From contig JAJYKL010000039.1 of assembly GCA_021788625.1 (NCBI GenBank), positions 1-37,047 on the forward strand: a stretch of 37,047 nucleotides of DNA. Reading direction: 5' to 3'. A program made the translations under genes and the position numbers. Within the stretch, counting starts at the first letter, position 1. Each line of letters starts with the position of its first letter. Shown here piece by piece: positions 17,414 to 26,176 of this stretch. The notes beneath the pieces were generated by a model that saw nothing but the letters and a program-made list of their open reading frames with translations, was not told where the DNA came from and did no database searches. Source of the DNA: Chloroflexota bacterium. GTDB lineage: Bacteria > Chloroflexota > Anaerolineae > J036 > Brachytrichaceae.

Positions 17414-18685
17414 ATGAATGCGACCTCACCTCTCACCTCTCCCCGCACCGGAGAGAGCCACACCACTTCCCTGTCCATCGATGAACAAGTGGCCCTGCTG
17501 ATGCAGGGCACCGAATATGGCGACGAGCAACTGACCCGCAACATGGCCGATGAGCTGCGCGCGCGGCTGGCCGAAAGCCGGCCCCTGCGCGTCTATTGCG
17601 GCTATGACCCCACCCGCTCCGATCTGCACCTGGGCCATACGGTCACGATGCGTAAGCTGCGCCAGTTCCAGGAGCTGGGGCACGAGGTCACCTTTCTGAT
17701 CGGCAATTACACCAGCTTGATTGGCGATCCTTCGGATAAGGACAAGCTGCGCCCCCTGCTGACAGCAGAACAGATTGCCGAGAACGCACGAACGTATGCG
17801 GAGCAGGCGTACAAAATCCTCGACCGCGAGAAAACGCGCATCCGGTATAACGCCGAATGGCTCTCCAAATTGACCTTCCTGGACCTGATCCAGATGGCCC
17901 AGAACTTTACCGTTCAGCAGTTTTTAACGCGCGATAACTTTGCCAAGCGATTCGAGAAGGGCGATGCGATTTACCTGCACGAGACGTTCTACAGTCTGAT
18001 GCAGGGCTACGATGCCGTCGCCATGGAAACGGATGTGCAGGTCGGGGGCAGTGAGCAACTGTTTAATATCATCACTGCCGGGCGCAAGTTGCAGGAGGTG
18101 CGTGGCCAGAAACCACAGATCGGAATTCTGGTAGGCATTCTGCCCGGTACGGATGGCGTGGTGCGTATGTCCAAGTCACTGGGCAACCATATCCCCATCC
18201 TGGCTGCGCCCGAGGACATGTATGGTAAGGTGATGAGCATTCCGGATATGGCCATGCTCATCTACTTCAAGCTGGCCACGCGCTACACCCCTCCCCAGAT
18301 TCAGCGGATCGAGACCGAGTTGCAAACGGGCGCGCGGCACCCGCGCGACGTGAAAATGGAACTGGCGCGCGAGATCGTGTCCATCTTTCACGATCCCGAT
18401 GCAGCGCAGCGCGCGGAGGAACAGTTTCGCGCCGTATTTCAGCAACATGAGCTGCCCCATGAGATGGCTACCTGGACGGTCACCGGCTCGCCAACTGTAG
18501 TGGATGTCATTGCTGCCGCCAGACTGGCATCCTCCAAAAATGAAGCCAGGCGCCTGATCGCCGGAGGTGGTGTTTCGCTGGGCGGCCGCAAGGTGGACGA
18601 CCCGTTCGAGATCGTCTCGCCTGTGGCGGAAGGGATCGTGTTGCAGGTGGGCAAGCGCCGCTTTGTGCGGCTGATGCCCGGTTAG
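17414..18685 (+). CDS. tyrS: Tyrosyl-tRNA synthetase
   Basis: The 423-residue protein is a complete class I aminoacyl-tRNA synthetase that charges tRNA-Tyr. The HIGH motif is HLGH (72-75) after YCGYDPTRSDL, and the KMSKS motif is RMSKS (251-255). The tyrosine-pocket region is SLMQGYDAVAMETDVQVGGSEQ. The C-terminal S4 RNA-binding domain begins around SKNEARRLIAGGGVSLGG. The frame is open upstream to 17318, which would overlap the divergent dehydratase gene. I choose ATG 17414 because of the -10 box just before it and because the usual N-terminus starts near here. There is no T-box leader; the transcript appears to be leaderless. Confidence 0.95.
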   Translation: MNATSPLTSPRTGESHTTSLSIDEQVALLMQGTEYGDEQLTRNMADELRARLAESRPLRVYCGYDPTRSDLHLGHTVTMRKLRQFQELGHEVTFLIGNYTSLIGDPSDKDKLRPLLTAEQIAENARTYAEQAYKILDREKTRIRYNAEWLSKLTFLDLIQMAQNFTVQQFLTRDNFAKRFEKGDAIYLHETFYSLMQGYDAVAMETDVQVGGSEQLFNIITAGRKLQEVRGQKPQIGILVGILPGTDGVVRMSKSLGNHIPILAAPEDMYGKVMSIPDMAMLIYFKLATRYTPPQIQRIETELQTGARHPRDVKMELAREIVSIFHDPDAAQRAEEQFRAVFQQHELPHEMATWTVTGSPTVVDVIAAARLASSKNEARRLIAGGGVSLGGRKVDDPFEIVSPVAEGIVLQVGKRRFVRLMPG

Positions 18686-18940
18686 TCACGGGATTTCTGG
18701 ACTTCAACACCTCGACCACACAGGGCGAACATTCACCGAAGGCGGTCCGCCTGGCCGGTGATCGCGTCAGCCGTTGCAGACGCGACATGCCCTTCTGGGT
18801 CGCGAGGTTGGTGAAGTCGAAGTTGCTACCGCGCGCGTGCCAATTTCGGCGCTCCGGGAAGGTTCAGCTTGAAGAAGCCCTTCTTAACGCCCGAGCCGCC
18901 GATGCCGTACTTGACGCGGTTCACGTGCTTGGCGGTCCAT
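18686..18940 (-). pseudogene. Possible decayed coding remnant
   Basis: No intact gene is present. Reading the minus strand from about 18940 gives a protein-like stretch containing RVKYGIGGSGV and GFFKLNLPGA, then a different frame gives IGTRGSNFDFTNLATQKG before stops appear. The switch of frame suggests a remnant broken by an indel. I do not recognise its parent. There is a loose likeness to the GSTGFFGIGKINL segment of the small protein at 9065, which may be chance. Confidence 0.25.
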
Positions 18941-18941
18941 A

Positions 18942-18981
18942 CAGACACCTGGCGGATCTATAAGAACCCGCCAGGTGTCTG
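18942..18981. repeat. Perfect 14-bp inverted repeat between tyrS and the mannosidase gene
   Basis: CAGACACCTGGCGG (18942-18955) pairs perfectly with 18968-18981 across a 12-nt A/T-rich loop. It ends five bases before the last codon of the mannosidase gene on the minus strand and lies beyond tyrS on the plus strand. It is probably a bidirectional terminator or a copy of an interspersed palindromic repeat. No T-run follows. Confidence 0.65.
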
Positions 18982-18986
18982 CTGCA

Positions 18987-21740
18987 TCACTCTTCCAGCA
19001 GACCGCAGCGCTCGACCAACACGCGCTTGCCGGCGCGCGTGATCCTGAGCGTCGCGATCTCGAACGGGCTCAAGTTCAGCGTGTAGTCGTCACGGGCGCC
19101 TTCCATAGTCACGGTCGCCGTCGTGGCGTGCCCGGCCGACTCGACCAGCCGCGCAATGAGTGCTTCCTCATCTCGCGCCTTGCGCAGCGCACCCAACTGC
19201 ACCGTGGCCGGCGAAACACGCAGGAACGGCTGCGACGCCTGTTCGGGGTCCAGTCGCGAGGTGGGTGGGAAGAATAGCGTGAACAGATCCAGCGGCTGGT
19301 TCAGCTCCAGCGCCGCCGGTATCAGCGTTTCGGTCACCTGGCTGGAACTGCCCACCAGCACGCGGAAGCGCGTCAACACCTGACCCTGGTCGATGAACGT
19401 ATGGTGTTCATCAGGTTCGACGGGTTGGTCGCCGTAGCGTGTGTGTACGGCGCCACGAGCCAGGCTCAGGCCCAGTGTGCCTTCCGTCGTCGCATCGAAA
19501 CCGTACTGGCCATCGTTTGCCACCCCAATGGACAAGCTGCCCGTGCGTGCTTTACGGGTGGCAGGTCGCCTGGGCGCAGGCTGGTCTGCCTCGTCCAGGC
19601 GCACCCAGCGATTCTGCGGGTATTCGCTGCCATCCGGAATAGCCCCGGCAATTCCGTAGGGCACCTCGCACGTTACGCGCGGCTGAGGCAGGTTGAACGG
19701 CAGCACCAGCTTGGCCATCTTGCTACGAGCCTGCCAATGCAGGCGTGTGTTAATGTCCAGATGAGGCAGGTCAGCGTACAGCGTGTACTGGATGGATGCC
19801 TTCGATCCGCGCCAGCCGACCAGGCACTCCAGGGTGCAGGCCAGTTCGCGCGACATCCCCTCTGGCACCACTTCGCTCGACGAAGGCAGCAGGCGCAGTG
19901 CTGCACCCGTGGTGCCTTCCTGGCCAGCCCATTCACTGCCCACCTGCTCCGGCGAGAGCGCCGTGAAGTCGCCTGCCGGCGTGCTGAAGTGGGTATTGGA
20001 TTCTCCGCCCCAGGCATCAGCAGTGTCGAGCATGGCTGTCAGGCGCACTGGCTCACGCAACAGTTCGCGATTGCCAGCCGTTAAAATCAGCGAGGTCAGG
20101 CTGGCCGTATCGCGACTGAACGTGGCGCGCAACCAGCGATTTTGCACAACGATTTGATTGTCCGTCTGGCGCACTTCCAGTGTGGAGGCTGGTCGATGCC
20201 GCCGTTCCGGTTTGGTTTCGGGACGCACCTCGTAGCGCCGTACCGATAGTGGCGGCATGTCAGCGATGAATAGAATGTGCGGTTGGAACCCCCCTTTGGT
20301 CTGTTCGAACGTGCCGCCCCCTGTCTGGCACGGTACGGGGTGGCCCTGGTCGTCGAACAGGCTGAACGGATGGCGGCCTGGAAGCGGGCGGTTATCGAGT
20401 ACGAAATGTCCACCCACAGCCATCCGCATGGGATAGGGGTGCGGGTTGAACACATACAGCGGCACGCGGCCGGCCTCTGGTGACGTCGCCTGCGCGAGAG
20501 TACTCGCCTGCGCGAGAGTACTCGCCTGCGCGAGAGTACTCGCGGGCAGCAGTGCATTTTGGGCCCGGAACGTCACCTGTGCGGCGATGTGTGCGGCGTA
20601 CCCGAAGTAATCCAGCACCCCCGAAAGCGCCGACTCGGCCAGTGATCCGCACAGGGTGTCGTGGAAGGCATTGAAGAGCGCAGCCTTCCATGCCTGGCGC
20701 AACCGCTTCTCGGGGTAGGTCGCACCTGTTCGCCACCAGGCAATGGCAGCCCACTTCTCGGCTGCTCCTAGCATCGATTCGACCCGGCGCATTTCGCGCT
20801 TGATCGGCGCGACTGACGTGTAACATCCGGCGAAGGTGCGCTGCAGCTCACCGCTGTATACGGGAATGCTTTCTAGCGGCTGGAGCGCTCTGACACGCTC
20901 CAGGTAGGCTTCGGGTGTGCTGTGCCGTACGGCTACGTCGGTCGTCTCGTCGATCAATGCGCGCAGGGCCAGCAGGTCAGCGCGCGTAGGCCCGCCGCCA
21001 TGGTCTCCCAGTCCCCACAGCACCAGCGTGTCGTGCCCCGTCGCGCGCGCCTCATCAACTCCTCGCTTCGCCTGCTCCGCGGCCGTTGGCAGACCTGGCA
21101 CCGCTTTGTCGGTCGGACTGGTGCAATACCAGCCTGTGTTGGGACGCACCGCCAGCACACGGGTGCCATCGTGCCCTTGCCACTGGTAGAGCGGTGCTGG
21201 CAGGTCAAGCTGGTGCTGCACCGGGCGGCAGTGGATATACATTTCAAATCCGGCCTGTACCAGGATCTGCGGCAGGCTGGCCGGGTGGCCGAATGTGTCA
21301 AAGTTATAGGCCACCCGCGGGACGGCGCCGAAGCGATCCTGGAAGTAACGCCGGCCTTCCTGGATTACCTGCACCAGCGTCTCTCCGGCGGGCATATTCA
21401 GGTCGGGCTGCAGGGTCCAGCCGCCGGCAATGTGCCAACGCCCTTGCTTCACCAGCTTGCGGATGCGCTCGAAGAGATCGGGATCGTTATCCTCGATCCA
21501 TTCATAAAGCACACTCTCATTGTGGTTGAAGATGAATTCCGGGAACTCCTCCAGCAGGTTTGCTGCGGTATGGAAGGTGGAGATCCCCTCGCGCGCGCCC
21601 TCCTGCCACGTCCACATCCACACGGGGTCGATGTGCGCCTGGCACACCAGGTGGACGATGGGCCGCCGCTCGCTCGAGTCCACGGGCGCGCCGATGGCCC
21701 GTGCGGTCTGCGCTCGCTTAACCTTTTTATTCTTTGCCAT
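18987..21740 (-). CDS. Glycoside hydrolase family 38 alpha-mannosidase
   Basis: The 917-residue protein shows family 38 hallmarks. Zinc ligands are His36 and Asp38 in QAHIDPVW. The nucleophile is Asp148 in YNFDTFGHPASLPQ. A further histidine ligand is His360 in NAFHDTLCGS, after the three-helix middle domain. Beta-sandwich domains follow. The enzyme hydrolyses alpha-linked mannose residues and, lacking a signal peptide, should act in the cytoplasm. Residues 400-417 are three copies of ASTLAQ, encoded by a perfect 18-bp tandem repeat, at the junction between the helical and C-terminal domains. The start at 21740 has GCGAGAGCG upstream, a weak ribosome binding site. The gene lies 21 bases after the toxin gene on the same strand. 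Confidence 0.92.
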   Translation of the reverse strand: MAKNKKVKRAQTARAIGAPVDSSERRPIVHLVCQAHIDPVWMWTWQEGAREGISTFHTAANLLEEFPEFIFNHNESVLYEWIEDNDPDLFERIRKLVKQGRWHIAGGWTLQPDLNMPAGETLVQVIQEGRRYFQDRFGAVPRVAYNFDTFGHPASLPQILVQAGFEMYIHCRPVQHQLDLPAPLYQWQGHDGTRVLAVRPNTGWYCTSPTDKAVPGLPTAAEQAKRGVDEARATGHDTLVLWGLGDHGGGPTRADLLALRALIDETTDVAVRHSTPEAYLERVRALQPLESIPVYSGELQRTFAGCYTSVAPIKREMRRVESMLGAAEKWAAIAWWRTGATYPEKRLRQAWKAALFNAFHDTLCGSLAESALSGVLDYFGYAAHIAAQVTFRAQNALLPASTLAQASTLAQASTLAQATSPEAGRVPLYVFNPHPYPMRMAVGGHFVLDNRPLPGRHPFSLFDDQGHPVPCQTGGGTFEQTKGGFQPHILFIADMPPLSVRRYEVRPETKPERRHRPASTLEVRQTDNQIVVQNRWLRATFSRDTASLTSLILTAGNRELLREPVRLTAMLDTADAWGGESNTHFSTPAGDFTALSPEQVGSEWAGQEGTTGAALRLLPSSSEVVPEGMSRELACTLECLVGWRGSKASIQYTLYADLPHLDINTRLHWQARSKMAKLVLPFNLPQPRVTCEVPYGIAGAIPDGSEYPQNRWVRLDEADQPAPRRPATRKARTGSLSIGVANDGQYGFDATTEGTLGLSLARGAVHTRYGDQPVEPDEHHTFIDQGQVLTRFRVLVGSSSQVTETLIPAALELNQPLDLFTLFFPPTSRLDPEQASQPFLRVSPATVQLGALRKARDEEALIARLVESAGHATTATVTMEGARDDYTLNLSPFEIATLRITRAGKRVLVERCGLLEE
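20487..20540. repeat. 18-bp tandem repeat, three perfect copies, inside the mannosidase gene
   Basis: The unit CGCCTGCGCGAGAGTACT occurs at 20487, 20505 and 20523. The unit is a multiple of three, so copy-number change keeps the frame and adds or removes the six residues ASTLAQ. Confidence 0.95.
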
Positions 21741-21761
21741 GTTATTAACGCTCTCGCCTGT

Positions 21762-22031
21762 TTATAGTTGTTTCGGCATGCGCTCGTACTCGTCATGCGT
21801 GCCGATCCAAAAACCAATCATGGTGTCATCATCACGAACGCCAATCGTGCGCCAGCCCTTTGTGATCCGAACAGACCAGACGGGGCGTTTGGTATGCACG
21901 CGCCTGAATTGCAGGCTGGGGTGGCCGAGGTTCCGCCTCCACAGCTGATATGGCTTGTCGGCGGCACGACGGATGTCATCAGGCAGGTGGTTGTAGAGCT
22001 CCCAGAAACGCCCTGTCGCGTGTGAGTTCAT
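21762..22031 (-). CDS. Type II toxin of the RelE/ParE/HigB-like superfamily
   Basis: The 89-residue protein reads FWELYNHLPDDIRRAADKPYQLW, then HPSLQFRRVHTKRPVWSVRI, then GFWIGTHDEYERM. This pattern is that of small RelE-like toxins, many of which cleave mRNA on the ribosome. An upstream in-frame ATG at 22043 exists, but ATG 22031 overlaps the antitoxin TGA in an ATGA arrangement, the usual coupling for such pairs. The toxin gene is immediately followed by the mannosidase gene. The activity and target are inferred from the family only. Confidence 0.8.
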   Translation of the reverse strand: MNSHATGRFWELYNHLPDDIRRAADKPYQLWRRNLGHPSLQFRRVHTKRPVWSVRITKGWRTIGVRDDDTMIGFWIGTHDEYERMPKQL

Positions 22032-22222
22032 TGGGGGTTGCACGGCCGCGTCTTGCCGGCACGGTACTCATCCAGAGCTGCATCGGCAAGCTTGGCAAGT
22101 TGGTCTTGCGATTCAGCAAATTGACGGTCCCACATTTCCTCATCGGCGCGTGTATCCTCTGCGGTACTCTTGGGCAGAGTCTCGATGAACTCGAACACTT
22201 CTATCACGTCGTCATTGCTCAT
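22028..22222 (-). CDS. Small antitoxin partner of the RelE-like toxin
   Basis: The 64-residue acidic protein begins MSNDDVIEVFEFIETLPKS and ends with LADAALDEYRAGKTRP, a tail seen in small antitoxins that wrap around RelE-type toxins. It has no obvious DNA-binding domain, so autoregulation is uncertain. The frame is open upstream to 22330, but that part has an arginine-rich, non-protein-like composition, so I choose ATG 22222. It overlaps the toxin gene by four bases (ATGA). It lies 111 bases downstream of mutL on the same strand. Confidence 0.75.
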   Translation of the reverse strand: MSNDDVIEVFEFIETLPKSTAEDTRADEEMWDRQFAESQDQLAKLADAALDEYRAGKTRPCNPQ

Positions 22223-22333
22223 GTGTAGGTCCGCTCGATCAACTCCTCCCGCCTGGTCAATGGCTGATCCATCGTTACGTCCCTTACGCCTATCATACCT
22301 GGGCGGGGTTGATAGGCCAGCGGATTGCATGAG

Positions 22334-24274
22334 CTAGCCCAGCCGGCCAAATTCGCGCTCGAGCTGTGCCACGCCGATCTGGATCATCGTCGGCCGGCCA
22401 TGCGGGCAGGTGCGGGGTGAATCGCATGCTTCCAGATCACGCACCAGGGCAGCCATCTCGGTGTATGAGAGTACGCGCCCGGCTTTGATCGCCATGCGCT
22501 TGCACACACGCCGTACCACGCGCGCTTCGGCGTCGCGACCCAGCGGCGCCTCACCCTCCTCCAGGTCCGCTATGATCTCGCGCAACGCAGCGGCGATGTC
22601 GTCCTGCACCATCTCTGCTGGCACCGCGCGCACCAGAAAGGTATTGCCACCGAAGTGATCGATCTCAAATCCCACTTCGCGTAACACCCCCAGGTTATCC
22701 TGCAGCAGATGTACACTGTCGGCCGGCACGTCCACGGGCGCAGGATCCAGCAGTGTCTGCGATGGCACAGCGCCCAGTTCACGGGTGGCCATCATCCGTT
22801 CGTAGATCACCCGTTCGTGCGCGGCGTGCTGGTCGATCAGATACAGCCCCTCCGGCCCTTCGGCGATGATGTAGCTGGCTACGAGCTGGCCTAATATTCG
22901 CAACGCTGGCAGGTGCGAGGGCCGGACAGGGGAGATTGGATTTTGGAGGTTTTCGGATGGACCTGGCGATGGCAGGCCGAGGGACGGGGATATCGCCGGT
23001 GCGTTACGGGCAATGCCCACCCTGTCCCAGGCTTCTGTCCCCGTGAGCGGAGATTGGGGGATGGAACCTGCAGATAGGTGACCGACCTCTGGTTGTACCG
23101 CGCTGCTCCCTGTCTCGGTTCGTGCATCGCCTGTCTCCATCCTTCCACTGACAAACACGCTGGGCGGCTGGGGCACGGGCAGGTTTTCCAGCAGGGCGCG
23201 ACGCACGGCGCGCTGAACGGCGGTGAAGGCCGCATCAGCGTCACGAAAACGCACTTCGGCCTTGGCCGGGTGCACGTTCACATCCACATCCTGCGGTGGC
23301 AGGTGCACCCTGATCACAGCCATCGGGAAACGCCCCACCATCAACAATGTATGGTAGGCCTGCACTACGGCATACGACAGTTTCACATCCTGCACGGGCC
23401 GCCCGTTTACGAACAGGATGATCTTGCTCCGGTTTGCGTGGTCGAGTGTCGGCAGGGCTGCATACCCCGACACGGTGATGGATGGGCGAGGACTGGGGAG
23501 CGATGTCGCGAGTAGGTCGGTAGCTTCAGGACCTTCAAATGGCCGTTCTGGACTGGCCATCGTCTGCGAGCGCTCAATCACGGATCGTGACTCTTCACTC
23601 TCCCCGAGCGGCACCATCTGCTCCGCAGCCGCTGCCCCGAAGACCTCGATCAGCACATCACGCAGGTTGCCGTTGCCCAACGACTGGAAGGAACGCCGGC
23701 CATCGTGCACCAGTGTGAACCGCACTGCCGGGTAGGCCAGCGCATAGCGTGTGACCATCATGTCGATATGACCACGCTCCGTCTGGGTACTCTTGAGGAA
23801 TTTCAAGCGCGCCGGCACGCGCGCGAACAGATGCTCGACGGTCATCGTCGTACCGGCCGTTCGCCCGAAGCGTTCCTGGCTGACCACCTGGCCGTTATCG
23901 ATGCGGACCACTGAACCGGCTGGTTCATCGGCATGGCGTGTGCTGCACGTCACCTCGCTGACCGATGCCACACTGGCCAGCGCTTCGCCGCGGAACCCCA
24001 GCGTCGTGATATGCGACAGGTCATCCATCGACCTCAGTTTGCTGGTGGCGTGGTGCATGAAGGCGATCCCCACTTCATCGGGGGGGATGCCGCAGCCGTC
24101 GTCGCTGATGCGGATTAACTGCCGTCCCCCTTCCACGCACTCAATCTTGATGTCGCGGGCCCCGGCATCAATTGCGTTTTCCACCAGCTCCTTCACCACC
24201 GACGCAGGTCGCTCCACCACTTCGCCGGCTGCGATGCGGGCTACCAGGGTGTCAGGCAATATCTGGATTGGCAT
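22334..24274 (-). CDS. mutL: DNA mismatch repair protein MutL with endonuclease motif
   Basis: The 646-residue protein has the GHKL ATPase domain: ELVENAIDAGA (29-39), SDDGCGI (57-63) and TTLGFRGEALAS (90-101). The C-terminal domain has DQHAAHERVIYE (481-492), which matches the DQHA(x)2E(x)4E nuclease motif, and CPHGRP near 628. It should nick the strand to be repaired, as in bacteria lacking MutH. A segment of about 40 residues (221-262) interrupts the ATPase domain and looks low-complexity. The linker at about 380-455 is proline/serine-rich, and its DNA carries GGAGATTGG words like those near 1330 and 2723. It starts 18 bases after the recJ stop, so recJ-mutL form an operon. mutS is not in the window. 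Confidence 0.95.
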   Translation of the reverse strand: MPIQILPDTLVARIAAGEVVERPASVVKELVENAIDAGARDIKIECVEGGRQLIRISDDGCGIPPDEVGIAFMHHATSKLRSMDDLSHITTLGFRGEALASVASVSEVTCSTRHADEPAGSVVRIDNGQVVSQERFGRTAGTTMTVEHLFARVPARLKFLKSTQTERGHIDMMVTRYALAYPAVRFTLVHDGRRSFQSLGNGNLRDVLIEVFGAAAAEQMVPLGESEESRSVIERSQTMASPERPFEGPEATDLLATSLPSPRPSITVSGYAALPTLDHANRSKIILFVNGRPVQDVKLSYAVVQAYHTLLMVGRFPMAVIRVHLPPQDVDVNVHPAKAEVRFRDADAAFTAVQRAVRRALLENLPVPQPPSVFVSGRMETGDARTETGSSAVQPEVGHLSAGSIPQSPLTGTEAWDRVGIARNAPAISPSLGLPSPGPSENLQNPISPVRPSHLPALRILGQLVASYIIAEGPEGLYLIDQHAAHERVIYERMMATRELGAVPSQTLLDPAPVDVPADSVHLLQDNLGVLREVGFEIDHFGGNTFLVRAVPAEMVQDDIAAALREIIADLEEGEAPLGRDAEARVVRRVCKRMAIKAGRVLSYTEMAALVRDLEACDSPRTCPHGRPTMIQIGVAQLEREFGRLG

Positions 24275-24292
24275 ACCTATCTGACGCGGCGC

Positions 24293-26080
24293 CTACCTTT
24301 GCGCAGGCCTGAAATCCTGCAGCACGAGCTGCAGCCTGCGCTCGCCGTTCCACTCGTTGACATCCAGTTGGAACGCCACGTCAATCTTAGCACCCACGTT
24401 CAATTCCCCAGCCCGCTCGCCCATACGCCAGCCGATCGCCTCCCACAGGGCGCTGCGGGCGTCGCGCAGGCGCAGTGACAGGTGCGGTGGTTGTTCGGGA
24501 GGCTGGCCCACCCGTCGGACGGAGTGCACACTTATGCCGAGTGCAGCGAACAATGGACGCGGATTGCCCATTCCATACGGTTCCAGGCATGCCAGCTGCT
24601 CATAAGTCGCCAGCGACACCGTGTGCAGATTCACCTTGGAGTCAACTGGCACCGGTCGTATCCAGCCGCCTTCCGGCTGTTGAGCCTGTGCGACCTGTAT
24701 CAGCCTCTCACGTAACTGGGCTAGCCGGTTGGCTGGCAGGGTGAATCCGGCTGCGGCAGTATGGCCGCCGTAACGGCCCAGCAGGTCCTTGCATTCGTCC
24801 AGTGCGGCTGTGATGTTGAAGCCCTCGACACTGCGGCACGATCCGCGCGCCTCCTGCCCCGCCGGCCCGTCTCCGGTGATCGTCACTACCACCGCCGGCC
24901 GGTAGAAGCGCTCCACTAATCGAGACGCAGCCAGGCCGATCACTCCCGCGTTATAGCTGCTGTCCACGGCGAACAACAGGGGTGTGTTTCTGTCTTCTGC
25001 GAGGGCTTTTTCTTCCGCGCTGTGGGCCACTGCGGCAGTGATTTTCTGGCGCTCCGCATTGCGCGAGTTCAAACGCTCAGCCAGCTCCTGTGCCACAGAC
25101 TCCTCTGTTGTGCTGAGCAGGGTATAAGCGTCGAGCGCGGTGTCGATGCGGCCGGCGGCGTTCAGGCGTGGCGCCAGGGTGAAGCCAAGCGTCTGTGCGG
25201 TGATGTGGCCGGGTTGAACAGCCGCGGCGCGTGCCAGGTGGAGCAGGCCCAGGCGCGGCTGGCTGTTGATCCGCCGCAGTCCGGCGCGCACGAGCTGGCG
25301 GTTCTCGCCATCAAGCGGCACCACGTCGGCCACGGTGCCGATGGCAACCAGGTCCAGCAACGAGTCCAGTAAATCTTCCGCAGAACGGCCGTGCAGGCGC
25401 CCCGGTGCGCTCCGTAATAGTGCCTGCACCAGGCGGTACGCGATGCCCACCCCTGCCAGCGACTTGTAGAGATAGGGACAGTCAGGACGTCGCGGATTGA
25501 CTAAGGCGCAGGCGCTGCCTGCCATGGCGCCGTCGGGCGAGAAGCCTTCGCCCACCTCATGGTGGTCGCCCATCTCGTGATGGTCGGTCACCACCAGGTC
25601 CAACCCGATCTCGCGCGCCCTGGCCGCCTCGGCCTGTGCGCGCGCGCCGCAGTCTACCGTCACCACCAGACTCACGCCCTCAGCATGCAGGATATCCAGA
25701 GCATCGGCGTGCAGGCCGTAGCCCTCTTCGAAACGGTTGGGAATGTAGATGCGTGCGGACGCGCCCAGTGCTGTAAAGGCCTGATTCAGCAGTGCACAGG
25801 CGGTGACGCCATCGCAATCGTAATCGCCGTAGACGGCAATCTGCTCGTGTGCGTCGATGGCGCGCAGAATGCGATCCACGGCGCGTGGCATGTCACGCAT
25901 GCGGGTCGGATCGGCCGTATCGGGTTCGTCGGCCAGGAAATGCTGCATCGCCTCGACGTCGTGCAGGCCGCGCGCCCACAGGACCTGGGCAACGATCGGC
26001 GGAACCCCGGCTGTCTCGCTAAAAAACTCTTTGGGCGCTAGAGGCGCGATGCGCCATGTGGTGCGCTCTGTGTGGGACAT
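24293..26080 (-). CDS. recJ: Single-stranded-DNA-specific exonuclease RecJ
   Basis: The 595-residue protein is a DHH-family 5'-3' exonuclease used in recombination and repair. Motifs are VYGDYDCDGVTA (83-94), TVDCGA (141-146), VVTDHHE (163-169) and, in the DHHA1 domain, GRYGGHTAAAGF. An OB-fold-like C-terminal segment ends with LQLVLQDF. After the DHH motif there is a second copy, GDHHE, produced by a local 18-nt duplication; the usual loop there is shorter. The gene precedes mutL in the same operon. The ATG at 26080 lies just downstream of the terminator of the preceding gene, so its promoter must overlap that hairpin. No clear Shine-Dalgarno site is present. Confidence 0.94.
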   Translation of the reverse strand: MSHTERTTWRIAPLAPKEFFSETAGVPPIVAQVLWARGLHDVEAMQHFLADEPDTADPTRMRDMPRAVDRILRAIDAHEQIAVYGDYDCDGVTACALLNQAFTALGASARIYIPNRFEEGYGLHADALDILHAEGVSLVVTVDCGARAQAEAARAREIGLDLVVTDHHEMGDHHEVGEGFSPDGAMAGSACALVNPRRPDCPYLYKSLAGVGIAYRLVQALLRSAPGRLHGRSAEDLLDSLLDLVAIGTVADVVPLDGENRQLVRAGLRRINSQPRLGLLHLARAAAVQPGHITAQTLGFTLAPRLNAAGRIDTALDAYTLLSTTEESVAQELAERLNSRNAERQKITAAVAHSAEEKALAEDRNTPLLFAVDSSYNAGVIGLAASRLVERFYRPAVVVTITGDGPAGQEARGSCRSVEGFNITAALDECKDLLGRYGGHTAAAGFTLPANRLAQLRERLIQVAQAQQPEGGWIRPVPVDSKVNLHTVSLATYEQLACLEPYGMGNPRPLFAALGISVHSVRRVGQPPEQPPHLSLRLRDARSALWEAIGWRMGERAGELNVGAKIDVAFQLDVNEWNGERRLQLVLQDFRPAQR

Positions 26081-26097
26081 AAAGGGGATGTCCGACG

Positions 26098-26144
26098 AAA
26101 AAAGAAAACCCGCCCCGGTACCTGATGTCTCCGAGAGCGGGTTT
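26098..26144 (-). terminator. Rho-independent terminator of the DUF4870-like gene
   Basis: AAACCCGC (26106-26113 on the plus strand) pairs with GCGGGTTT (26137-26144). Read on the minus strand, the stem is followed by TTTTCTTTTTTC, ending near 26098. Confidence 0.8.
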
Positions 26145-26176
26145 CTGATTGTCGTTTAGCGGACTGGCAAACTCAA

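Noticed and set aside
20487..20540. Possible CRISPR-like repeat array
   Set aside because: The units are contiguous, 18 bp long, without spacers, and encode an in-frame peptide repeat.
22223..22330. A 36-residue N-terminal extension of the antitoxin
   Set aside because: The added sequence is arginine-rich and unlike antitoxin N-termini. A normal start exists at 22222.
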